From NCBI GenBank assembly GCA_012064415.1, contig SSNU01002977.1:1-13679 (forward strand): DNA of 13,679 nt. Reading direction: 5' to 3'. Below the pieces are notes generated by a model that saw only the letters and a program-made list of their open reading frames with translations, was not told the DNA's origin and made no database searches. Shown piece after piece: positions 1 through 8,500 of the stretch; within the stretch, counting starts at the first letter, position 1; each line of letters begins with the position of its first letter. The translations under genes were made by a program, and so were the position numbers. This DNA is from Gyrodactylus bullatarudis. Lineage: Eukaryota; Platyhelminthes; Monogenea; Gyrodactylidea; Gyrodactylidae.

Positions 1-1018
1 AATAATGCGTATAATGTGTAGCAAGAGGGTAGAGTGGGTTGGTGCGTCAGTGGTGTACCTTTCACGAATAATTTTTGGACTTAGAAAAATTTTGGGGCAG
101 AGATTTTTTTAGGAGCTAATCGCTTGTGTTACCGAAATGGGACCCTTTCAAGAGAATAAAATACCAAATGCCGATTCTTTGCACGTTGAAATTTATACTT
201 GTAAAATCTGTTTTCAGAATCCTGATATCGGTTCTCAATTTCAAATATTTTTAAATTAGATTTTTGCAAAAGTAACACTGGGGGAAATTGAAAATAAAAT
301 ATTGCGATAAATTTTTCCTCAAACTCACCTAAAAGATCCATCATTTGACGCAGAATTTTATACTTTCTCACTTTATCTAAAAAATCTTAATTAACTATAA
401 TTACACGGGTGGTTTGGGGTTGCGATAAATTTTTGCGACAACCTGATTTTTACGCAGATTCCGAATCTGCTTCTAAAAATTTTCTTAGTTGCTCAGTTTT
501 TGCGCAATCCGCGAAAAACCGAAATTTCCTATATGATGCTTATAAGTTCAAACGTGCTTTTGGAATGGATCATCCTCAAAATTGGTCTTGTAGTTGAAAA
601 AAGATGAAAAATGCCATGCACTTTTTTGTTTTTACCCTTCAACAGGCTATCTTATTTTGATAAAATCTCAAATTTTAATGGGGGAAAAATGTAAAATTTA
701 TTCCTCTATCCAATGATACCTCGCATGACCATTTATTTTTTTTGGTTCAGAAGTTATTCAAGGTTTTTTCATTAGTGATTTCACTCAATTTTTCTCGATT
801 CTGATTGGTTCATTTTGATTAGCACAATAATTTCGTATAAAACTGAAGGATTCATAATAAATGATTAAATCAGTATAGACAATGATTTGAATATTTATAA
901 AAAAGATTAATTTTGGAATTGAGTTATAGTTTTTTATGTGTCTATTTTATTGTTTCTCAAAGTTTTTTTCTTAAAAAATTGCATTTCATTATTTTTTTTT
1001 CTTAAACGTATGTATAAA
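1..1018. other. AT-rich intergenic stretch without a supportable gene
   Basis: I see no gene here. The open frames at 129-371 (minus) and 409-597 (plus) have no recognisable domain, no splice context and a composition typical of AT-rich noise. The stretch holds short words shared with other noncoding parts of the window, for example an 'aatgatacct' word near 701-721 and a 'ttctcacttta' word near 365-375, which suggests decayed dispersed repeat sequence. It lies beyond the 3' end of the ABC transporter and just outside the foldback-like element. Confidence 0.5.
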
Positions 1019-1234
1019 GTGTATATGTTACAGTTAATCTTGTTACTCTTGATAGTCTTAAGACTATCAGGTAGTCTTGTTACCAGGTTTCAAGATTAAC
1101 AAGATATTCAGCTATAAAATATAGTTTGCTGATCTTGATTCTCGGTAATAAGTTTGGTTGATTGAATCAAATTTTTCGAAAATAATATCAAAGATTAAGA
1201 AAACAATCCAACATTGTAAGGTCCCTAATTGGAA
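1019..1234 (+). repeat. Left inverted arm of the outer foldback-like element
   Basis: This arm matches the reverse complement of about 3082-3409. It includes the 18-base perfect palindrome gatagtcttaagactatc at 1051-1068, then ttgttaccaggtttcaagat and gatcttgattctcggtaata. Its inner portion (caatccaac, then aaggtcc, to about 1234) still matches the right arm near 3082-3115, so nearly the whole left side is arm, up to the point where the MULE inserted. Confidence 0.65.
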
Positions 1235-1243
1235 CTTTTTATA
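1235..1243. repeat. 9-bp target-site duplication, left copy
   Basis: The sequence ctttttata immediately precedes the left terminal inverted repeat of the Mutator-like element and is identical to 2727-2735. A 9-bp duplication is the family norm for Mutator elements. Confidence 0.85.
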
Positions 1244-1516
1244 GAGTTATTGCCAAAAAGTGTATATTATGGGTAGGGGATTTTCCAAAAGGCACATATA
1301 TTTTCCCAAAAATGTAATGATATACACGATGTATTTCCAATCTTCATATATATTTTTCCAAAAAATGCACTAGTGTGTTCGATACTTTCCAAAGCATAAA
1401 TAGCATTTACAAAAATTGAATATGTCTGTAAGACTAATTACCAAAAGTGTATATTTTGATATATTTATATACCTACAAGACTAATTGATTTCTCATACAA
1501 AGTAAATACATATAAC
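1244..1516 (+). repeat. Left terminal inverted repeat of the MULE
   Basis: About 273 bases matching the reverse complement of 2484-2726. Shared landmarks are gtgtatattatgggtagggg, aaaatgcactagtgtgttcg and gatttctcatacaaagtaaa. This arm has about 28 extra bases (near 1322-1350) that are absent from the right arm. Confidence 0.88.
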
Positions 1517-1561
1517 ATCAATAAATCAACAATCGTGTATAATTTTTTGCAATTAAAGATT

Positions 1562-2344
1562 TTATCTCTTGATAAAAAAAACATAAATTCGAAGGGGTGT
1601 AAGGAGCGATCCTGTAGCAATCATAGACTCCGCTATGTTTGAGGTCAGATTACCATATCGACACCTTTGAACCGCATTTTCTGCACAATTCTGATGTGGT
1701 ATGGAATCTAGGTAGATACGAACAGAAGAGTTAATTGACTCCAAGGCTTGCATTGATTCTTCGAAATCTTCTAAAGTAACGGCATTTGCTGCTTGGAAAA
1801 TTTTTCCATTGTAGTTGTGCTTAAACTTGGCCTTCAAATTTTTACCGATATGATAAAGACAGAAACAATGGACAACATCTGGGAGAATATTCTGATCGCT
1901 AGCTGCAAGGCTCTTTTCTCGATCTGAAATTATCACAGCTCTTGGATTTATATTCAATGATAGACAGGAGTCTAGACATTCAATGAAAAAACTCCAAGTA
2001 TCCTGACATTCGGAACAAGCCGATTGCAACAGGAAATATTTGATTATTAGCATCTATACCAGACGCCGTTAGAAGAACATAATTTGAATTAAAATTGAAA
2101 TGACAGCCATCTAGTGCTATGACCGGTAAACTTTTGTGGAAGACATTTTGGCAAATGTTTAGACAGAGAAATGCATTCTTAAGGGTCTTATTATCATTCA
2201 ATTCAATTTTTGTGAAAAACTGCCAAGTATTTTAAACGATTTCAAAGTATTATTATTTTCTTCATTTTTCAAACTCTTTAGACAACGATAAGCAGCTTTG
2301 TAAGAAAATAAATTCCTTTTTCGCTCTTGAGAATATTCTGACAT
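1562..2344 (-). pseudogene. MULE-type transposase, broken by two frameshifts
   Basis: Three pieces in three frames together follow the MULE transposase order. Piece one runs from an ATG at 2344 to a TGA at 2198-2200 and includes FSYKAAYRCLKSL. Piece two (about 2230 to 2010) has LPVIALDGCHF, with the first catalytic Asp, then GIDANNQIFPVAIG. Piece three (to 1562) has DTWSFFIECL, VIISDREKSL with the second Asp, the CxxxH-like CLYHIGKN and TSNIAES near the expected acidic residue. The enzyme would cut and paste the element through DDE chemistry. The product is far shorter than the several hundred residues usual for the family, and the end after SNIAESM does not follow the family. It cannot be made intact from this copy. 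Confidence 0.85.
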
Positions 2345-2483
2345 TCAATGGGGATGATATTCGAAACGTTTCTATGAACCCGATGCAACGCATATAATTT
2401 GTTTTCGTGGCTTATATAGAGCCTAATAGAAATTATAAATATATAATTCTGTGATTGGTCAAATTATTTCATACGACCCCGAT

Positions 2484-2726
2484 GTATTGCATTTACTTTG
2501 TATGAGAAATCAATTAGTCTTGTAGGTATATAAATATATCAAAATATACACTTTTGGTAATTAGTCTTACAGACATATTCAATTTTTGTAAATGCTATTT
2601 ATGCTTTGGAAAGTATCGAACACACTAGTGCATTTTTTGGAAAAATATATCATTACATTTTTGGGAAAATATATGTGCCTTTTGGAAAATCCCCTACCCA
2701 TAATATACACTTTTTGGCAATAGCTC
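2484..2726 (-). repeat. Right terminal inverted repeat of the MULE
   Basis: About 243 bases, the inverted partner of 1244-1516. The outer end reads gagctattgcc inward on the minus strand. It lacks a roughly 28-base stretch present in the left arm. The missing stretch is bounded by atata-rich words, which fits slippage or recombination between short direct repeats. Confidence 0.88.
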
Positions 2727-2735
2727 CTTTTTATA
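2727..2735. repeat. 9-bp target-site duplication, right copy
   Basis: ctttttata, identical to 1235-1243, directly abuts the right terminal inverted repeat of the Mutator-like element. Confidence 0.85.
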
Positions 2736-3081
2736 TAATTTTAGCTGAATAGTTCGTAAAACTTGTTACCAGGCTTCAAGAATAATTAGTTTGAGATCGA
2801 AATATGAATTTCTGGATATTATCAAAAAAGGTCCAAATGGCTTTAAATGGTAAAAAAGTAGTCCTTCAAATATTCCTCATTTTAGGAATAGACGTGAATC
2901 AACAAATGAAAATACGCGATGAGAAGAAATTAATAGTAAGATGATTAACTACTTCCTGAAACTCGGTAACAAATTTGACGAACTATTGAGATAAAATCCT
3001 TAATACTATTGGCTGAATTTCAACACTTGATAGGTCTTATTCTCAGGAAACCATGAGTTTCGCAATGCACTGTATAAGAAG

Positions 3082-3409
3082 TCTCAATTTCAGACCCTAC
3101 ACAATTGGATTGTTTGATAAAAAATCTTCATAGCCTTATTTAATTCAAATTTATTTCAGTCAGCAAATCTTATTACCGAGAATCAAGATCAACAAACTAT
3201 ATTTTAAAGCTGAATATCTTGTTAATCTTGAAACCTGGTAACAAGTTTATCAAACTATTCCGTTAGTCTTAAGATTACCTGATAGTCTTAAGACTATCAA
3301 AGATTCCAGTTAATCTTGTTACCGAGTAACAAGTTTAACAAACCATTCCGTTACTATCAGGTAGTCTTAAGACTATCAAGAGTAACAAGATCAACGGTAA
3401 CATATACAC
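3082..3409 (-). repeat. Right inverted arm of the outer foldback-like element, with duplicated subunit
   Basis: This arm is the reverse complement of the left arm at 1019-1234, with extra material. A unit beginning gtaacaagttta and running to a cttaagactatc palindrome occurs twice (about 3239-3300 and 3330-3378), while the left arm has one equivalent palindrome. Related single copies of the unit occur at about 2757-2785 and 2962-2985 in the interior. Perfect palindrome gatagtcttaagactatc is at 3281-3298. Confidence 0.6.
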
Positions 3410-3506
3410 ACCCTTTTCCCATCCTGATATTTTCACCTTAACCAATCACAGTATTCAACAGGATTTATAATATTGTAATATTTGTAATTGAGTTCATTTA
3501 ACAAAA

Positions 3507-4203
3507 ATGGTTAACCATGGGAGACATTTTTCTCCTTCCAAGTTGTGCCTTTCATGCTACTCAAAAATTAGTTACCCAAATAGGAGCTCCTACAGAAATA
3601 AGATTAAAGTTTGGTCTGAACCCTTCAATCATGAAGAAGATTGCTACTTTTGCTTGACGCGAATTTGTGCAACTAGAAGGCCATAGACTCAAGTTAGTTT
3701 GAGATTTGCATATCCTGTTGTAAGACATTTATGAACATTGCTATTCCAGAATTATCCAAATTTAAGAACGTGTCGTGATGTTCCTAGACTGCAACAGCCC
3801 CTTATCAATGTTCAACAGGATCCAGAATCTAGTGGTAACACTTTTTCGAAGAAGAAAAAGATGGAATGACTGTGCGCTTGACCCAGAAAACCCTTGACAA
3901 GATCGTTAGAGTATCCAGGCTTTCCAAAAAAATGCAGTTGAGGTTGGACAAATCTTAGTGAGTCATAAAATAAATGGTAACATTTTCTCATTATAAAAGT
4001 AGAGACCTTATTTTTCATTTGAAGACAATCTTTCTTTTTGTAATAATATACCCGGATTATTCCACGAGCTTTCATATGAATTTAATCCAAAGTCTCAAAG
4101 GCTTTTCATAGATTCGTCCAAAAATAGTCTTAAAGCAGTTCTTCTAGATAATTTGAACGTAATTCCATCTATTTCAATAGCTTATTCTAGAATCTTATTA
4201 TAA
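3507..4203 (+). pseudogene. Pseudogene of an uncharacterised invertebrate CYFC / LFIDSSK protein family
   Basis: Three segments in three successive frames keep the order of a family I know as uncharacterised proteins in cnidarian, insect and crustacean genomes. Segment one (ATG 3507 to TAG 3684-3686) has KLCLSCYSK, then VWSEPFNHEEDCYFCLTRI, the Cys-rich CYFC block. Segment two (3866 to TAG 3956-3958) has RLTQKTLDKIVRVSRLSKK, like the family's LTQxxLNDLVRDLxLSK block. Segment three (4018 to TAA 4201-4203) has LSFCNNIPGL, then SQRLFIDSSKNSLKAVLL and IPSISIAYS. The function of the family is not known to me; some members may be transposon-associated. Two frame changes, internal stops and loss of the rest of the C-terminal half show that it is dead. 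It lies just outside the foldback-like element and points toward the transporter. Confidence 0.8.
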
Positions 4204-5106
4204 TCAATCTTAGAATAAATTTTTGTTGTTGGAAGCTAATTACTTGTTCAAGCCAACCATGTAGATCAGGTATTTTCTTGAATCAATCAAAAATACCATC
4301 GATTGATGTTGAAAATGTACACACTACTTAAAAGTAGTGGGATTTATTTTCGTGAAAAAATGCTATTTTTTAAAACTATGTTGTATTGACATCACCCCTA
4401 GGAAAAGGTTTTATCTAGGAGAAATTTCACACCTAGATTCCTCAAATATCAAAGCATCTTTATTTATGTAGGCATCTGGGAATTTTCGAAAAATTGGTCT
4501 TAAAAAGTTATCCCTAGTACACATTAAACGGTTGATGGTGTACACTTTGAACAAAGATACAATGTGTACACTAGACTAGGGTGAAATTTTTTTTCTCCGA
4601 ACAACTCACGAGAGGACTTTTCTGATAAATTTTAGTACTCAGATCATGTTTTGAACATTTTTAAGGCGTGAAAGTCATTCTCTATTATGTCATTGCCCAT
4701 TTTTCCCACAATATCCCACGGACATGATAAAACAACGAAATTAACCATGAATCCCCTCTTGATGATAAGATCACTATTTTTAAAGATAAAAATTTAAAAA
4801 ATCATTAAATGAACGAGATATTCTGGATTTTAGGGATTGCGTAGTAAAAATTCATTGAAAAATAAGCGGTGATCTGAAAAATTTTTGGATTTTTAAAACC
4901 GAATGACATAATGGAGAATCGTTTTCAACACATGCTTCGATACAGAATAATGCTTAGAATTGATAGTTCTATTAGAAAAGTTTTATATGTTTTAATGACA
5001 CTGTGTGTCAAAAAAAATTTTCAAAAAAGTAATTGGGTAAAATCCATATGTTTTTTTGATCCAAATTTCACGCAATATATAAACAAAAATGTTTTGATTT
5101 CAAAAA

Positions 5107-5140
5107 AGAAGAATTAACTCTTTTAAAGATTAATTCTTCT
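5107..5140. repeat. Perfect 11-bp inverted repeat (hairpin)
   Basis: agaagaattaa at 5107-5117 pairs exactly with ttaattcttct at 5130-5140 across a 12-base loop. It lies about 110-145 bases beyond the transporter stop codon, past the AATAAA at 5180-5185. It could be chance in AT-rich DNA or a transcript-end structure. Confidence 0.5.
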
Positions 5141-5179
5141 CGTAATATTTCTACTCGTTTCTTTAAATGAATGAATTAT

Positions 5180-5185
5180 TTTATT
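5180..5185 (-). promoter_or_regulatory. Likely poly(A) signal of the ABC transporter
   Basis: AATAAA on the minus strand, about 65 bases past the stop codon at 5250-5252. It is the first canonical hexamer downstream of the gene. AT-richness makes chance occurrence possible. Confidence 0.5.
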
Positions 5186-5249
5186 TAAAAAGTACTATTT
5201 ATCATGAAAATTGGTAATTTTAAAAATGAAATTTTTAATCAGTGTTCAG

Positions 5250-5594
5250 TTAACTACTCAGATTATTAAGCTCATAAAATAATCCTCGTTTTTCAATAAG
5301 CTCTTTGGGCGTTCCGTTCTCAGCTTTTCTTCCTTTCTGTAAAACAACAATTTCATTTGAGTTTTCAATTGACGACAGCCGATGAGCTACAATCAAGCAT
5401 GTTCTTTCGCCTAGCGATGTTTGCTTATCCAAGGCTTCTTGAACAATTCGTTCACTTTCATTATCTAACGCACTAGTTGCTTCATCTAGTATCAGTAGTT
5501 TAGGATTACGAATCAGTGCTCTTGCAATGGCAATTCTTTGTTTTTGTCCTCCAGAGAGTTTTCCACCTCTTTCTCCTACTGGCGTGTCATATGC
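5250..5594 (-). CDS. ABCB exporter exon i: NBD2 signature, Walker B, H-loop and stop
   Basis: 115 codons including TAA at 5250-5252. It reads [40 protein letters not shown] and [20 protein letters not shown], all key residues intact. It ends shortly after the usual family C-terminus, FYELNNLSS. The acceptor is TTTTTCAG (phase 0). Confidence 0.95.
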   Translation of the reverse strand, partial: AYDTPVGERGGKLSGGQKQRIAIARALIRNPKLLILDEATSALDNESERIVQEALDKQTSLGERTCLIVAHRLSSIENSNEIVVLQKGRKAENGTPKELIEKRGLFYELNNLSS

Positions 5595-8500
5595 CTGAAA
5601 AAGATAAAATTAAAATTTGAAATCGAAAGGAAAATGTAGAGCTTGATGAAAGTATAATTTTTAAAACAACTAAGATATATTTTAATTTATAATAAAATAT
5701 AACCTTCCATATGAGTTTAAAATCTAACCATTATAATTTCAACGCATTCTGATTGGTTAGTATTTCAAGGTTCAATCAGAAATCCCTATCTGCATTAATA
5801 GTTTGAACTTTAATATTAAACTAATTTTATAGATCATAGTCACTTTTTATGTGTTCAAATTTTAAAATTGAATTTTTTTAAGAATAGAACTTGTTTTCAT
5901 CTGAATTTCACTAGAATGAGAATTTGAGAATTTTTTTCAATTTTTATTTGAACTCTAAGCCTTATTTTTGACAAACCACTGTGTGAGGTGTGTTCGTATA
6001 ATAGGAGAATTTCAATGTGTGTAATATACCTTAGGTGTATTCCTTATAGATGATGTATGGGGAGGGGGAGATATACAATATATACTGTGGACAATATAAT
6101 TTGTAGAATGTTCGATAGGTCTTATCAAAACCGTTGAATAATCACATAATTCATTTAGTTCATACAATATTGGGCAAATATGAGCCAAGATTCAAAATCA
6201 GTTTGAATAGAACTTATGGATTATCGCTAAAGTGAAAAATTCAGAACATATACTTCATCAAATGAACCTAATCAAAGAAGAAGCTAATGATTATATCATA
6301 AAAATACCTATAAAAATTTGGATTATTTTATATTTCCTAACTCTTTGTTATAGAAATCTTAGTTCCAGCTACTGAATTCGTTCCACGCTTTCCTTAAATC
6401 AAAGGGAAAAACCCTGTTAAGTAAGATCACAGTAGAAAAATAAAACATACTAAGTTTGAAAACAAAACAGATTATTTATGAATAAAATCTAGTAATCCAT
6501 ACTAATTGTGAACAAAAACATACTAAATTTGAAAACAAAACTCAAGGACATACTAAATCTGAAATTACTTTTATATGCACTTACGTAAAAAGACATACTA
6601 GATTTGATTTTTCAATTTAAAAACATGCTTATTCTGAATAAACGCCAGTTTTGCAAATACCTCAATTTTAAAATTGAATTTTTTTAAGAATAGAACTATT
6701 TTTCATCTGAATTTTGCAAAACCAGGTACTTCTCACTGATTATGATCTTCAATAACAGTTTTCAGGGCAACATGTGATGAAACTTTTCTATAAACTTTTT
6801 TTTAATTTAAGTATTTTCTCTGAAATCTCACTTACCTTTGGAAGTGTTTGGATGAAATCATGGATATTTGCCTTCTTGGCTGCTTCTATAACGGATTCTA
6901 ATGAAATTTTTTTCTCGTAATTTAAACCATATTCAATGTTCTCTCTAATTGTGAGATCAAATAAATTTGGTTCTTGACTAACAACGCCGATAAATCTCCG
7001 AATCCATTCTGGTTTTAATCCAGCCATGTTATATCCATCAACATAGACGCCAGGAGGTGCAATGGACAGAATTTCTTTCGTGTTGTATTTACGTTCCAGG
7101 TCAGCATCTTTTGGTATATTAATTGGGTCATAGAAACGCTGAGCTAGTTGAAGAATTGTTGATTTTCCTCCACCTGACTGAGCCACGATAGCTACAGATA
7201 AGCCATTTTTGACATGATGATTGAAACCCTTAAAGAGAAATGATTATAATTATCAAAGTTCAATCTTACTCTCAATACATTGACTGTCGGTCTTGTAGGA
7301 TAATTGAATCGTACGTCTTTGAAATAAAGAGAGCCGGAGAACTCTTTTTCAGGAACAACACCCTCTCTTAGTTTAATCCTAGATTCTCTTTCCAATGCGT
7401 TAAAAACTGATTTTGCTGCTGAAAGGCCAGAGATCAACTTTGGTATGAAACCTGTAATTCTTCCTAGTTCTTGTGCTCCAAAGTTTACTACAATGAAGAC
7501 TCTAAATAAAATTAATTTTCAAATCAACTAAAATTGGTTTATATTAATTATTCGATATGGAGTAGGGAATGTATGATTTTTAAAAAAATCTAAATTTTTT
7601 CATGTTGAAGATTTTTTGGAATACATATCATGTTCCCTGATTTCATCATTTGAAGAAAGAATATCAAAAAAATATAGCTATTTTTCATATCTTCATTTGG
7701 CACCAAAATCCCATTTTTCGAAGAAAATCAATAAACGTTTTCTACTCAAAGTTTTAAAGATCACAATTAGAAAAGAAAATCAATTACGCTGAATCTGATC
7801 TAAAGATTGATATCTTATTATCTTTTATTACTGCATGTACTAATTCTCCATCATGCCATTCATGTTTTTTTCAAATTGAGAACATTTTTTTTAGTTAAAT
7901 TCTTTTAATTCATAAAAAATGCATAGTAATTTCGTGAATTGTACATGCAAAATAAAACGTCTTATTGTGTGTTTAGCAGCAACCTCCAAGGTTCTCATGT
8001 CAAATTCAGCTACAGTTGTACCTAAGACTTGCGTGTGGAAAATCAAACACTTTTCAATCTCAAAAGAATTTCACTTACATTGATTGAATATTCAATGATC
8101 TATTGTCTCGTTTCACTTAATTTCATTTTTACTGAATTCATAATGAAAAATAACTTGTAAGTTTCCTCATGACCTAAATTCTTATTGGTCCATGCATTTA
8201 ACCAATGAGAGTAAAAATTAGGCCTATAAAGTCGTTCTGGAAATAGTTGTCGAATCCAAGAAACTATTAATTTTTGAACGAAATTGAAGGGAAAACATAA
8301 AAATAAGGAATCAAATTTACGATTGATAAATTTTGAGATCTAATGATCAATTAGTAAGAATTTTAGAGACCTTGAAAATTGTTAGAAAAATCGATCTGGA
8401 TAATATGAAAAAATTAAAAGACCATCACAAGTTGTGTGAATTAATGAAAAAAAATTTCAAAAAATTTGCTCATTTAATTTTTAGAGCAAATTTTCAGAAT

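Larger units (their letters stand above)
1244..2726 (-). mobile_element. Mutator-like DNA transposon (MULE), 1483 bp, complete ends, defective transposase
   Basis: The element has long terminal inverted repeats starting gag(t/c)tattgcc, which resembles the gagataattgcc start of maize Mu ends (known from the family). It has a perfect 9-bp target duplication (ctttttata) and a minus-strand transposase remnant between the repeats. The arms are almost identical apart from one roughly 28-base indel, so the insertion looks young, yet the transposase carries two frameshifts. At 1.5 kb it is also short for an autonomous MULE. It most likely moved with transposase supplied from elsewhere. It inserted into the outer foldback-like element at 1019-3409. 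Confidence 0.88.
1019..3409. mobile_element. Foldback-like element with long inverted arms, hosting a nested MULE
   Basis: Both ends start with the same 13 bases read inward, gtgtatatgttac (left at 1019, right as its reverse complement ending at 3409). The similarity continues inward for roughly 200 bases or more, past tracts such as gatagtcttaagactatc and gatcttgattctcggtaa, so the two ends form long imperfect terminal inverted repeats. The right arm is about 100 bases longer because of an extra copy of an internal subrepeat. Without the nested Mutator-like element the body is about 0.9 kb, and I see no coding sequence of its own. No clear target duplication is visible outside 1019 and 3409, so the superfamily is not assigned. 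It is probably a non-autonomous or foldback DNA transposon. Confidence 0.6.
4204..5249. other. Intergenic sequence between pseudogene and transporter 3' end
   Basis: No gene is supportable. The open frame at 4911-5117 on the plus strand shows no domain and AT-driven composition. The stretch holds an imperfect inverted repeat around two gtgtacac words (4512-4581) and a perfect 11-bp hairpin (5107-5117 with 5130-5140). Its right end includes the likely 3' untranslated region of the ABC transporter on the minus strand. Confidence 0.5.
5595..6835 (-). other. Intron (1241 nt) with internal repeats
   Basis: The donor is GTAAGT at 6830-6835 and the acceptor TTTTTCAG ends at 5595. No gene is seen inside. 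It holds a 53-base direct repeat (5856-5908 and 6663-6714) and a run of degenerate acatactaaa units (6444-6612). Confidence 0.85.

Noticed and set aside
129..371. Minus-strand open frame of 80 codons
   Set aside because: No recognisable domain, start is not supported, composition is AT-driven, and part of it resembles noncoding repeat words seen near 9.7 kb.
409..597. Plus-strand open frame of 62 codons
   Set aside because: No homology I can recognise and no splice or promoter context; length is expected by chance.
1010..3418. 9-bp target duplication for the outer element
   Set aside because: The bases next to 1019 (atgtataaa) and 3409 (acccttttc) do not match, so the outer element cannot be called a MULE on this ground.
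3812..4075. Minus-strand open frame of 87 codons
   Set aside because: It is antisense to the CYFC/LFIDSSK pseudogene, whose plus-strand blocks match a known family; the minus frame is a shadow.
4911..5117. Plus-strand open frame of 68 codons ending in a lysine run
   Set aside because: No domain; its end overlaps the hairpin at 5107-5140; chance open frame in AT-rich DNA.
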